Below are positions 7,223 through 15,517 of a stretch of 64,000 nt of DNA, in pieces. The position numbers and the translations under genes were made by a program. The notes below the pieces were generated by a model that saw only the letters and a list, made by a program, of their open reading frames with translations, was not told the DNA's origin and made no database searches. This DNA comes from Leifsonia sp. 71-9 (lineage in GTDB: Bacteria; Actinomycetota; Actinomycetes; Actinomycetales; Microbacteriaceae): assembly GCF_001898805.1 (NCBI RefSeq), contig NZ_MKVJ01000017.1:290066-354065 (forward strand). The letters are read 5' to 3'. Position 1 is the first letter of the stretch, and each line of letters opens with the position of its first letter.

Positions 7223-8953
7223 TCAGACCAGCCAGGCGGTCGTGTCGCGCGGGAGGCTGCGGCCCGCGAGCTCGCCGCTCGCCAGGACGACGTCGCCCGC
7301 CGGCAGCTCCACGGGCTGCTCGCCGAAGTTGGCCACCACCGTGACGCCGCCGGAGCGGAACGCGAGGGTGTCCGGGCCGAGGTCGAACCAGTCCAGCTCG
7401 CCGAACGCCAGGTCGTGCGCGCGGCGGGCGGCCAGAGCCTCCTGGTACATCGTCAGCGTCGAGCCGGGCACGCCCTCCTGCGAGGAGCGCGTGTAGGTCG
7501 CCCACGACGCGGGCTGGGGCAGCCAGCTCTTCGCGGACGGCCCGAAGCCGTACGACGGGTCGGTGCCCTCCCACGGGATCGGCACACGGCAGCCGTCGCG
7601 GCCGTAGCGCTCGCCCTTGGTGCGGAACCACGTCGGGTCCTGGCGCGCCTCGTCGGGCAGGTCGATGGCCTCGGGGAGGCCGAGCTCCTCGCCCTGGTAG
7701 AGGTAGGCCGAGCCGGGCAGTGCGAGCATGAGCGCGGTCGCGGCGCGGGCGCGGTGCAGGGCGAACGCGGGGTCGGGGAGGCCGGTCGTCTTCGGGCCGA
7801 TGCCGTGACCCTGGAGGTTCTCGCCCGTCAGTGCGAGGCGCGTCGCGTGCCGCACGACGTCGTGGTTCGACAGCACCCAGGTGCTGGGAGCGCCGACGCT
7901 GCCGAAGACGGAGATCGACCGGTCGATCACGGCGCGCAGCGCGTCCGCCTCCCACGGGGTCTCGAGGTAGCCGAAGTTGAAGGTCTGCTGCATCTCGTCC
8001 GGGCGCACCCAGCGGGCCAGCTTCTCGAGCGGCTCCACCCAGGCCTCGCCGCAGAGCACGCGGTCGCCCTCGTACTCCTCGAGCACCCGGTGCCAGTCGC
8101 GGTAGATCTCGTGGACGCCGTCCTGCGCGAAGTACGGCGGCGTCGGCGGCTCGTCCCCGGCGTGGCCCTCGATGCCGGGTTCGAGCGCCACCGATCCGGC
8201 GCCGCCGCCCATGCTGCCCGCGTGCGCCGGCGGGGTGTAGTCGGGGAGGCCGGCCTCCTTGATCATGCCGTGGGCGACATCCACGCGGAAGCCGTCGACC
8301 CCGCGGTCGAGCCAGAAGCGCAGGATGTCGCGGAACTGCTCACGGACCCACGGGTTGGTCCAATCGAAATCGGGCTGCGACTTGTCGAACAGGTGCAGGT
8401 ACCACTGGCCCGGCGCGCCGTCGGCCTCGTCGACGCGGGTCCAGGCGGCGCCGCCGAAGATCGACTCCCAGTTGTTCGGGGGCAGCTCGCCGTGCTCGCC
8501 CTTTCCGTCGCGGAAGAGGTAGCGCGCGCGCTCGGGGCTGCCGGGACCGGCCGCCAGGGCCTCCTGGAACCAGCGGTGATCGCTCGACGAGTGGTTGGGC
8601 ACGATGTCGATGATCACGCGCAGGCCGAGCCCGTGCGCCGTCGAGAGCATGGCGTCGAAGTCGTCCAGGGTGCCGAAGCGGCGGTCCACGTCGCAGTAGT
8701 CGGCGACATCGTAGCCGGCGTCGCGCTGCGGCGACGTCTGGAACGGGGACAGCCAGACGGCGTCGACGCCGAGGTCGCGCAGGGCGGTGAGGCGGTGCGT
8801 GATGCCGGGGAGGTCGCCCATCCCGTCGCCGTCCGCGTCGGCGAACGAGCGGGGATACACCTGGTAGATGACGGCGGAGCGCCACCACTCGCGGCCGGGG
8901 GAGCTGGGCGCGAGGGCGGAGGAGTCGGGGGTCTCGGCGGTGATGAGGGTCAC
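7223..8953 (-). CDS. GH13 alpha-glucosidase
   Basis: A 576-residue cytoplasmic GH13 enzyme. Signatures in order: WWRSAVIYQVYPRSF, the region I motif IIDIVPNHSS, nucleophile Asp225 in GFRVDVAHG, acid/base Glu303 in GEAWVEP and transition-state Asp365 in LSNHDVV. This is the oligo-1,6-/alpha-glucosidase branch acting on short maltose-type sugars. A Gly/Pro-rich loop at about 236-272 is an insertion relative to simple members. The GTG start at 8953 overlaps the TGA of the upstream LacI gene as GTGA, so the two are translationally coupled. Expression therefore follows its own repressor. Confidence 0.9.
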   Translation of the reverse strand: MTLITAETPDSSALAPSSPGREWWRSAVIYQVYPRSFADADGDGMGDLPGITHRLTALRDLGVDAVWLSPFQTSPQRDAGYDVADYCDVDRRFGTLDDFDAMLSTAHGLGLRVIIDIVPNHSSSDHRWFQEALAAGPGSPERARYLFRDGKGEHGELPPNNWESIFGGAAWTRVDEADGAPGQWYLHLFDKSQPDFDWTNPWVREQFRDILRFWLDRGVDGFRVDVAHGMIKEAGLPDYTPPAHAGSMGGGAGSVALEPGIEGHAGDEPPTPPYFAQDGVHEIYRDWHRVLEEYEGDRVLCGEAWVEPLEKLARWVRPDEMQQTFNFGYLETPWEADALRAVIDRSISVFGSVGAPSTWVLSNHDVVRHATRLALTGENLQGHGIGPKTTGLPDPAFALHRARAATALMLALPGSAYLYQGEELGLPEAIDLPDEARQDPTWFRTKGERYGRDGCRVPIPWEGTDPSYGFGPSAKSWLPQPASWATYTRSSQEGVPGSTLTMYQEALAARRAHDLAFGELDWFDLGPDTLAFRSGGVTVVANFGEQPVELPAGDVVLASGELAGRSLPRDTTAWLV

Positions 8954-10104
8954 CTCTCGTTCGGGCTGCCGGCGGACAGCGCTGGATGTGCGGGGTCTGG
9001 TGGCGCCGTGCTGGAGCGCACGACGAGGTCGACGGCGACGGGCACCGTGACGGGCTTCTCGCCGTCGGCGGCGGGAGGACGCGGTGCGGTCCCTGCGGCC
9101 TCTGCGGTCGCTGCGGTCGCCGCGGCCACTGCGGCCGCCGTCGTTGCGCGCGACCCGGGGCGGCGCCGCCCGCGCTCGACGCTGCGCAGCAACAGCTCGA
9201 CGGCCTCCTCGCCCTGGAGCTCGGGGTGCTGGGAGACGGTCGTCAGGCCGAAGAACTCGGCGAGCGGATGGTCGTCCACGCCGATCACGGAGAGATCGCC
9301 CGGGACGGAGAGGCCGAGTTCGCGCGCGGCGAGGATGCAGCCGATGGCCATCTCGTCGGACGCGGCGAAGATCGCGGTCGGCCGGTCGGCGGGGTCGGCG
9401 AGCAGCTCCATCGCGGCCCCGTGGCCGCCGGGGATGGTGAAGTCGGCGCCGCGGTTGCGGTCCAGGTCGGGCGCGTGGCCGGCGTCGAGCAGGGCCGCCT
9501 CGAAGCCGATCCGCCGCTTCGTGGGGGTGTGGAACTCGAGGTCCCACTCCTCGCTGCCGCCGATGTAGGCGATGCGCCGGTGGCCGAGGGCGATGAGGTG
9601 GTCGGTGGCGAGCCGGCCGACGGCGACGTCGTCGATCGTGATCGCGCTCGCGCCGGGCAGCGGGCCGCCGACGCCCGCGATCGGCTTGCCGAGCGAGAGC
9701 AGCCGGCCGACCTCGTCCTCGTCGAGGGCGAGCGCGACGGCGATCACCGCATCCACCCGGTTGCGCAGGAGGTGGTGGTCGAAGACGCGCCGGCGCTCGC
9801 CGTCGTCGCCGCTGAGGTTGTAGAGCGTGAGGTCGTAGCCGCGGCGCAGCAGGGCGCGCTCGGCGCCCTCGATGACCGAGGTGAAGAACCAGCGGTTGAG
9901 GTGCGGGACCACGATGCCGATGTTGCGCGTGCGGCCGGACGCGAGGCTGGAGGCGTCGGAGGAGACGACGTAGCCGAGCGAGGCCGCCACCTCGGCGACG
10001 CGGGTGCGGGTGCGGTCCGAGACGGAGCCGTTGCCGCTGAGCGCGCGCGAGACCGTCGCGGTCGAGACGCCGGCGAGGCGGGCGACGTCGTCGATGCCGG
10101 GCAT
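8950..10104 (-). CDS. LacI-family regulator of the alpha-glucosidase operon
   Basis: A 384-residue repressor. The helix-turn-helix occupies residues 1-25 (DDVARLAGVSTATVSRALSG), followed by a periplasmic-binding-type effector domain. Near residues 310-350 an Ala/Thr-rich stretch (RATTAAAVAAATAATAEAAG) interrupts the usual final strand order before VPVAVDLVVRSS resumes; it is encoded by imperfect GC-rich repeats around 9090-9160. ATG 10104 has AAGGGA upstream. It is cotranscribed with the GH13 gene, and a LacI-type palindrome lies 96 bases upstream at 10201-10214, so it probably controls itself and the glucosidase in response to a maltose-type sugar. Confidence 0.9.
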   Translation of the reverse strand: MPGIDDVARLAGVSTATVSRALSGNGSVSDRTRTRVAEVAASLGYVVSSDASSLASGRTRNIGIVVPHLNRWFFTSVIEGAERALLRRGYDLTLYNLSGDDGERRRVFDHHLLRNRVDAVIAVALALDEDEVGRLLSLGKPIAGVGGPLPGASAITIDDVAVGRLATDHLIALGHRRIAYIGGSEEWDLEFHTPTKRRIGFEAALLDAGHAPDLDRNRGADFTIPGGHGAAMELLADPADRPTAIFAASDEMAIGCILAARELGLSVPGDLSVIGVDDHPLAEFFGLTTVSQHPELQGEEAVELLLRSVERGRRRPGSRATTAAAVAAATAATAEAAGTAPRPPAADGEKPVTVPVAVDLVVRSSTAPPDPAHPALSAGSPNER

Positions 10105-10200
10105 CGCATCCCTTCCGCGGTTCCGTGGGGTCGCGACCTGGCGCGCGACCGGTCGGCCGGTGACCGACAGCACGAGTCTAGTGGCGGAGCCTGTCGCGAA

Positions 10201-10214
10201 TGCAAGCGCTTCCA
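10201..10214. promoter_or_regulatory. LacI-type operator upstream of the glucosidase regulator
   Basis: TGCAAGCGCTTCCA is symmetric around a central CG except at one base pair, the classic LacI-family operator form. It is placed in the promoter region of the minus-strand lacI-GH13 operon. The match to this particular repressor is inferred from position. Confidence 0.7.
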
Positions 10215-10248
10215 GTGAGGGGGCTGGACGCTGTCGCCGGTTGCGGCG

Positions 10249-11127
10249 TCAGCTGCGCCAGTGCGACGGACGGCTGAGCCCGGCCGGGAGCAGCGTGCTC
10301 GCGTCGCCGGTCGCCGCGTTCACCTGGGTCTGCGTGACGAAGAGGGCGTCGCGCAGGTCGGCGCCGTGCACCCGCGCGTCGCGCAGGTCGGCGCCGAGCA
10401 GCTCGGCGAACGAGAGGTCGGCGTCGCGGAGGTCGGCCGCGATGAGCAGGGCGCCGCGCAGTTCGGCGGCGCGCAGGTCCGCACCGCGGAGGTCGGCGCC
10501 CAGGAGGTCGGCGCCGGGGCGCAGGCGGGTCGCGGCGACGCGCGGTTTGCGGGCGGCGGCCTTCTGGTCGCGACGGAGGCCGGAGGAGCGGGTCGCCGCC
10601 TCCCGGGTCAGGCGGGCGGCCTCCCGGAGCAGGTCGGCGGCCGGGGCCCGAAGCGCGTCGACGTCGAGGGCGCGGATGCGATCCGCGGTATCGTCGGCGG
10701 CGGCGCGCACGGCCTGCTCTGCGGCGCGGAGGCGGGGGTGGAGGCGGTCGGCGGCGGGCAGGCGCAGCGCCTCCCGCAGGTACCAGAGGAGTTCGTGCAG
10801 CTGGCGGACGATCGGGAAGACCGCGAACATCCCGTCGCGCGTGGCACCGCCGTCGTGCCAGGTCGCGCCGCCGAAGGTGTGCTGCGTGACGTGCTGGCCG
10901 GCGCCGAAGCAGTCGAACACCGTGCAGCCCTTGAAGCCGCGGTCGCGCAGCTGCGGGTGGATGCGGCAGAGGAAGCCGTCGTCGAGGTTGACGCACGGGT
11001 CGCCGGCCGCCTTGTCGAACGCGAAGTCGGCCGACTTCGCGAACGCCAGCGCCACGCAGCACAGGCCCGCGCAGTTCGCGCAGTCGGCCGCGAGCGAGGG
11101 AAGCGAGGGGAGGGCGGCGACGTCCAT
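10249..11127 (-). CDS. Pentapeptide-repeat protein with N-terminal cysteine cluster
   Basis: A 292-residue protein. The N-terminal part carries CANCAGLCC (about residues 17-25) plus further cysteines in CVNLDDGFLCRIH and GCTVFDCFG, resembling metal-cluster proteins of the YkgJ type. A helical middle follows. Residues about 205-270 are pentapeptide repeats of the A(D/E)LxxA form (GADLLGADLRGADLRAAELR), which fold as a right-handed beta helix. Role unknown; the same domain pair occurs in other actinobacteria. Start ATG 11127 has both GGAGGG and a TACGCT hexamer 6 bases upstream. Confidence 0.85.
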   Translation of the reverse strand: MDVAALPSLPSLAADCANCAGLCCVALAFAKSADFAFDKAAGDPCVNLDDGFLCRIHPQLRDRGFKGCTVFDCFGAGQHVTQHTFGGATWHDGGATRDGMFAVFPIVRQLHELLWYLREALRLPAADRLHPRLRAAEQAVRAAADDTADRIRALDVDALRAPAADLLREAARLTREAATRSSGLRRDQKAAARKPRVAATRLRPGADLLGADLRGADLRAAELRGALLIAADLRDADLSFAELLGADLRDARVHGADLRDALFVTQTQVNAATGDASTLLPAGLSRPSHWRS

Positions 11128-11262
11128 CCCTCCAGCGTACGGCTCTCCACAGCGCGGGGCCGCGCGTAACCTTTCCACATCTTCAGCGCCTCCCGGAATT
11201 TCGCCCGGCCCGCCGCGTTACCGTCAAAGGACCGACACGCACACGAAACCGGAGACATCTCA

Positions 11263-12219
11263 ATGACCGCACCCCGTCGCACCATCGGCAGCTCCGACCT
11301 CGAGGTCTTCCCCCTCTCGCTGGGTGGGAACGTCTTCGGCTGGACCGCCGATCGGGACACCTCCTTCGACGTGCTCGACGCGTACACCGCCGCGGGCGGC
11401 AACTTCGTCGACACCGCCGACGGCTACTCCGCGTGGGTGCCGGGCAACACGGGAGGCGACTCCGAGCGCATCCTGGGCCAGTGGTTCGACGCCCGCGGCA
11501 ACCGCGACGACGTCGTGCTCGCGACGAAGGTCAGCCAGCACCCCGACTTCAAGGGGCTCGCGGCCGACAACATCCGCCGTGCCGCCGACGCCTCGCTCGA
11601 GCGCCTCGGCAGCGAGTACATCGACCTCTACTACGCGCACTTCGACGACGAGACCGTCCCGTTGGAGGAGACCGTCGCCGCTCTGTCGGGCCTCGTCGAC
11701 GCGGGCAAGGTCCGCTACATCGGCATCTCGAACTACAGCCCCGAGCGCATCGAGGAGTGGTTCCGCATCACCGAGGCCGAGGGCCTCCACCGCGCCGTCG
11801 CCCTGCAGCCGCACTACAACCTGGTGGAGCGCTCCTACGAGCAGAAGTTCCGTCCGATCGCGGAGCGCGAGAACCTCGGCGTCTTCCCGTACTTCGCGCT
11901 CGCCGCGGGCTTCCTCACCGGCAAGTACCGCGACGGCGTGACCGTCGACAGCGCCCGCGCCGCCGGCGCCGCCAAGTACCTCGACGAGACCGGTCGCGCC
12001 GTCCTGAGCGCTCTCGACGAGGTCGCGGCCGCGCACGACGCCTCGGTCGCGTCGGTCTCGCTCGCCTGGCTCGCCGCCCAGCCGACCGTCACCGCGCCGA
12101 TCGCCAGCGCCCGCACGCTCGACCAGCTCCCGGACCTCCTCGCGTCCGTCTCGCTGGAGCTCACCCCCGCAGAGCTGGACGCCCTCGACGGCGCCTCGGA
12201 GGCAGCGCGGGCCGCCTGA
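11263..12219 (+). CDS. Aldo/keto reductase
   Basis: A 318-residue NADPH-dependent oxidoreductase of the TIM-barrel AKR superfamily. Visible features: GNVFGWTAD near the N-terminus, FVDTADGYSAW with the active-site Asp and Tyr, the conserved lysine in LATKVS, and YYAHFDDETVPLEE with the active-site His. The coenzyme end PIASARTLDQL is present. Substrate unknown. It stands alone, starting ATG 11263 after a 135-base gap from the divergent pentapeptide gene. Confidence 0.92.
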   Translation: MTAPRRTIGSSDLEVFPLSLGGNVFGWTADRDTSFDVLDAYTAAGGNFVDTADGYSAWVPGNTGGDSERILGQWFDARGNRDDVVLATKVSQHPDFKGLAADNIRRAADASLERLGSEYIDLYYAHFDDETVPLEETVAALSGLVDAGKVRYIGISNYSPERIEEWFRITEAEGLHRAVALQPHYNLVERSYEQKFRPIAERENLGVFPYFALAAGFLTGKYRDGVTVDSARAAGAAKYLDETGRAVLSALDEVAAAHDASVASVSLAWLAAQPTVTAPIASARTLDQLPDLLASVSLELTPAELDALDGASEAARAA

Positions 12220-12325
12220 CCGGCCCGCGCGCAGTCGCGTCCAGGTGGTCGGAAGCACCCTCGCGGTGATGGTATCCTCGTACGGTTGCCAAAATCGTTC
12301 GGGCCTTCCGGCCAGGACCGGCTTC

Positions 12326-12397
<72 letters not shown>

Positions 12398-12426
12398 CCG
12401 TCTCCCCGATATTCGGTGGAGGCCGC

Positions 12427-12500
12427 GGCGGGGTAGCTCAGGTGGTTAGAGCACACGGCTCATAATCGTGGTGTCGCGGGTTCGAGTCCCGCCCTCGCTA
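12427..12500 (+). tRNA. tRNA-Met (CAT)
   Basis: A 74-base cloverleaf. The acceptor GGCGGGG pairs with CCTCGCT, with G-U pairs at two places. The anticodon stem CACGG/TCGTG holds the loop CTCATAA with CAT at 12461-12463. T-arm GCGGG-TTCGAGT-CCCGC. CCA is not encoded. It lies 29 bases after tRNA-Thr, probably on one transcript. The paired first acceptor position suggests an elongator tRNA. Confidence 0.94.
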
Positions 12501-12521
12501 CAGAATTCGAAGAACACGGGG

Positions 12522-12550
12522 AACGGCGGCTGATAATCAGCCGCCGTTTT
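12522..12550 (+). terminator. Terminator after the tRNA-Thr/tRNA-Met pair
   Basis: A perfect 12-base stem (AACGGCGGCTGA and complement) with a TAA loop, followed by TTCTTGTTG. Strong intrinsic terminator. Confidence 0.9.
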
Positions 12551-12610
12551 CTTGTTGTCGCGCGTCTTGTTGTCGGGCGTCTCATCGTCGAGCGTCTCGT
12601 CGTCGGGCTG
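12551..12610. repeat. Four tandem copies of a 15-base repeat
   Basis: Units start at 12551, 12566, 12581 and 12596, with the form CTTGTTGTCGSGCGT drifting to CTCRTCGTCGRGCKK. The period of 15 keeps frame: read on the minus strand it would give a five-residue DDETx/DNKTx repeat, but no credible gene covers it. It lies between the tRNA terminator and the MerR gene promoter. Confidence 0.75.
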
Positions 12611-12673
12611 TGACATCGAGCGGCCATGGGCCTTGACTCTCACACCGTGTCAGGCTGGAGCGTGGCCTCCATC

Positions 12674-13498
12674 ATGTACACCATCGGGGAATTCGCGGCG
12701 ATCGGGAGAATCAGCGTGCGGATGCTGCGGCACTACGACGCGATCGGCCTGCTGCCGCCGGCGCACGTCGACGAGCACAACGGGTACCGCTTCTATTCGG
12801 ACGTGCAGCTTGCGAGCCTGCTCCTGATCGTCGAGCTGCGACAGCTCGGGATCGGCCTGGACGCCATCGCCGCCGTGCTCGCCTCCACGGACCCGCGGCC
12901 GGCCCTTACGGCAACGCTGCGGCAACGGCGGGCCGAGCTGGTGGCGGGAATCGCCCAGGACCGCGACCGGCTCGATCGGCTCGAGCGGCGCCTCAACATC
13001 CTGGAAGGAACGGAAACCATGTCCACACTCGTCGAGTACCGCCCTCTCGAGGCCGTCACCGTCTACGCCGTCAGCGGCACCGCGCCCGGGATGGGGCCCG
13101 AACTCGTGGGGCCGATCGTCGGGCCGCTCATCGGCTCACTGGACCGGGCTCTGGAGGCGGCGGGGCGTCCGATCCTCGCGCCGTCGACGTTCTGGTACGA
13201 GTCGCGGGACGATGAGCGGCTCGAGGTCAACATCTCCTATCCGGCGGAGACACCTCCCCAGCCAGGCGAGGGTTACGACGTCGTCGAGCTGGCGGCCGTG
13301 CCCCTGGCCGCGACAATGATGCACCACGGCGACATGTCCGGCATCGGCGATTCGTGGATGGAGCTCATCGAGAGCCTCGTCGCCGACGGCTACCGCGTCG
13401 TCGGCCCCACCCGCGAGGTGTACGTGCGCGCCACCGGCCACATCCCGGGCCCCGACTGGCTGACCGAACTCCAGGCGCCCGTCGAGCGGGCGTCCTGA
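12674..13498 (+). CDS. MerR-family regulator with GyrI-like effector domain
   Basis: A 274-residue activator. Residues 1-70 are a MerR winged helix (MYTIGEFAAIGRISVRMLRH, then NGYRFYSD), followed by a coiled dimerisation helix to about 115 and a GyrI-like/BmrR-type small-molecule domain (about 125-270). Such proteins sense amphipathic drugs and usually activate an exporter gene. I chose ATG 12674 from the invariant MerR N-terminus; in-frame upstream codons add no conserved sequence. A TTGACT at 12633-12638 with a poor -10 about 19 bases on resembles the stretched promoter that MerR proteins activate. No target exporter is adjacent. Confidence 0.88.
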   Translation: MYTIGEFAAIGRISVRMLRHYDAIGLLPPAHVDEHNGYRFYSDVQLASLLLIVELRQLGIGLDAIAAVLASTDPRPALTATLRQRRAELVAGIAQDRDRLDRLERRLNILEGTETMSTLVEYRPLEAVTVYAVSGTAPGMGPELVGPIVGPLIGSLDRALEAAGRPILAPSTFWYESRDDERLEVNISYPAETPPQPGEGYDVVELAAVPLAATMMHHGDMSGIGDSWMELIESLVADGYRVVGPTREVYVRATGHIPGPDWLTELQAPVERAS

Positions 13499-13500
13499 TC

Positions 13501-15480
13501 TCAGACCGTTCCGCGCGGCCCGTCCGGCGACGGACCGCGCGGAACGGGAACGGCTCCGTCGCCCACGACCATCGAGATCGTCCGCGTGACCGGCCCCTCA
13601 TCCAAACGCAGGGGCCGGTCCCAGGCGAGAGCCGAGCCCACGCCCGGGTAGTCCGTGACGCGGACGAACCAGGGGTCGTCGGACTCGGGAGGCGCCGCGA
13701 AGCGCACGCTCGCCGGGCCGTCGGAGAAGTCCGCCGACCAGCGCAGCCAGGGCGCGCGGGAGCCGTTCACGGCGTCTTCGCCGGTCGCGTCCGGAGTGGT
13801 GACCTCCACGTTCCGGCAGGGGGCGAACCGCCAGAAGAAGCCTCCGTAGCCCGCGCCGGCGCGGCCGTGCGAGCCGGGGCTGCCCAGCTCGACAGGGCCG
13901 GCGGCCGCGGTGAGCGTGAAGCGCAGGTCGAGCCGCCACGACGCGGAGTCGATCTCTGCGACGGTCCATTCGCGGGTCTCGTTGACGAGCGCCGCTCCCT
14001 CAGGGTCGCACCACGTCAGCCGTTGCCGGAGGGAGGCCGCCCCGACGACGTCCTCCGCCGCCCGGCGGATGGTCCCGTGGGTGCGCCGCCAGCGGTATCC
14101 CTCGCCGTCGCGGTAGTCCGGGCCGCCCCAGAGGTTGGTGCCGCCGACGTCCGGCATGGCCACGCCGACGCCGAGATGCCAGACATGGTCGAGCGGGGAC
14201 CGGTCGGTGAGCTGCACACCTGCGAGCGTACGGACGGGGTGGAGGAGCGGCCGAGGCGACAGGGAGGCTGCGACGGCGGCTCCTGACCGGGGTGCGGCGA
14301 CGGGGCGGCCGGCGACGCGGAGCGCATCGTCAGGGGGCGCATCCTGCACCGCCCACGGCAGCCCGAGCTCCGTGAAGGTGGCCTCGGCCGCGCAGGCGCG
14401 GAGCACCGCCTCCTCGATGCCGCGGACCACGATGCGCCCGTCGTCGCCGGGCCCGAGCCGGTCGACGAAGCGCTCCGGGATGGGGCGGGGCGCGGGGCCG
14501 GTGCGCACGGCCTCGAGCACGCTCATGTAGGCCTCGGTGCCGTCGAGCGGGCTGAGCAGTTCGCCCCGGCCCTGGCGGACGTCGAGGAGGTTCTCGAGCA
14601 GGTCGGTGCGGTCGAAGCGCTTGGTGCACACCGAGCCGGCGGCTTCGACGCGCATCTCGTCGGTGACATAGAAGAAGGTGGCGGTCGCCGTCGAGCCGTG
14701 CACGGTGACGGACGGTTCGGCCTCCTCGGGCCCGCACAGGGTGAGAGCGCAGGTGACGTCCGGCTCGGGCGCGGGGCGCCGCACCCGGACCACGGTGGTG
14801 TCGTCGCTCTCGGTCGGGTTCGCCCGGTGGAGGTCGACCTCCACGTGCTCGATGTCGGTCGCGCGTCGTGCGCCGGCGACGGTCAGGGCGGTGATGACCG
14901 CGTGCGAGAGGGCGTTGGTGGCGACGCCGTCGACGACGTCCACGCCGTCGAGCGTGCGACGGCCGGCCCAGGGCGAACGGGAGAAGTAGGCGCGGCTCCT
15001 GGTCCACAGCCCGGCGGCGGTGATGGCGCGCACGTCGCCGAACTCGCCGGCCTCCATCGCGGCGCGCAGCCACGGGATGGTGTGCGAGCCGAGGCTCTGG
15101 AAGCCGACCTGCACGCGCCGCCCGCGCTCGGCCGCGAGCGTGCGCAACCGGTCGAACTGCGCGAGGGAGGTCACGGGCGGCTTCTCGAGGTAGAGGTCGG
15201 CGCCGGAGTCCAGCACGGCCTCGGCCAGGCCGAAGTGGGTGTGCAGGGGAGTGGAGACGATGACGACGTCCAGGTCGCGCTCGGCGGCGAGCAGTGCGGC
15301 CGCGTCGGCGTACGTCCGGACGTCGTCCGGCAGCTCGCCGGGCTGCAGCGGCGAGGGCTCGGCCACGGCGACGAGCGTCGCGCGGCCGAGCCCCTGCAGG
15401 CGGGCGAGGTTGCGGCGATGGACGAGGCCGAAGCCGTGGGCTCCGATCAGGCCCACCCGGGTGCCGTCCGTGCTCACCAT
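13501..15480 (-). CDS. Gfo/Idh/MocA dehydrogenase fused to a PmoA-like (DUF6807) domain
   Basis: A 659-residue fusion. Residues about 5-370 are a Gfo/Idh/MocA NAD(P)-dependent sugar dehydrogenase: VGLIGAHGFGLVHRRN (Rossmann loop), YLEKPPVT (the EKP motif) and a GxDVVDGVATNALSH segment near the expected catalytic area. Residues about 385-655 match the PmoA-like/DUF6807 family, seen in HVWHLGVGVAMPDVGGTNLW and WRRTHGTI. DUF6807 proteins are associated with sugar-catabolic loci, but their reaction is unknown. The gene is downstream of the MHS transporter (37-base gap, same strand), so the pair probably imports and oxidises one compound. Start ATG 15480 chosen because the upstream in-frame ATG would lie inside the transporter gene. 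Confidence 0.8.
   Translation of the reverse strand: MVSTDGTRVGLIGAHGFGLVHRRNLARLQGLGRATLVAVAEPSPLQPGELPDDVRTYADAAALLAAERDLDVVIVSTPLHTHFGLAEAVLDSGADLYLEKPPVTSLAQFDRLRTLAAERGRRVQVGFQSLGSHTIPWLRAAMEAGEFGDVRAITAAGLWTRSRAYFSRSPWAGRRTLDGVDVVDGVATNALSHAVITALTVAGARRATDIEHVEVDLHRANPTESDDTTVVRVRRPAPEPDVTCALTLCGPEEAEPSVTVHGSTATATFFYVTDEMRVEAAGSVCTKRFDRTDLLENLLDVRQGRGELLSPLDGTEAYMSVLEAVRTGPAPRPIPERFVDRLGPGDDGRIVVRGIEEAVLRACAAEATFTELGLPWAVQDAPPDDALRVAGRPVAAPRSGAAVAASLSPRPLLHPVRTLAGVQLTDRSPLDHVWHLGVGVAMPDVGGTNLWGGPDYRDGEGYRWRRTHGTIRRAAEDVVGAASLRQRLTWCDPEGAALVNETREWTVAEIDSASWRLDLRFTLTAAAGPVELGSPGSHGRAGAGYGGFFWRFAPCRNVEVTTPDATGEDAVNGSRAPWLRWSADFSDGPASVRFAAPPESDDPWFVRVTDYPGVGSALAWDRPLRLDEGPVTRTISMVVGDGAVPVPRGPSPDGPRGTV
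13506..13547. terminator. Hairpin embedded in the 3' end of the Gfo/Idh gene
   Basis: Perfect 13-base arms, CCGTTCCGCGCGG and complement, with a 16-base loop. It lies inside the last codons of the minus-strand dehydrogenase gene and just after the convergent MerR gene, so it can stop the MerR transcript and may end the dehydrogenase message. There is no T-run. Confidence 0.6.
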
Positions 15481-15517
15481 CCGCCACCCCGTCCCTTCGC
15501 GCCCCGGGCCCGTCGGC

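Noticed and set aside
12446-12643. A 65-codon minus-strand frame with DDETP/DNKTR repeats
   Set aside because: It crosses the tRNA-Met gene and its terminator, and has no support as a gene. Only the DNA repeat is kept.
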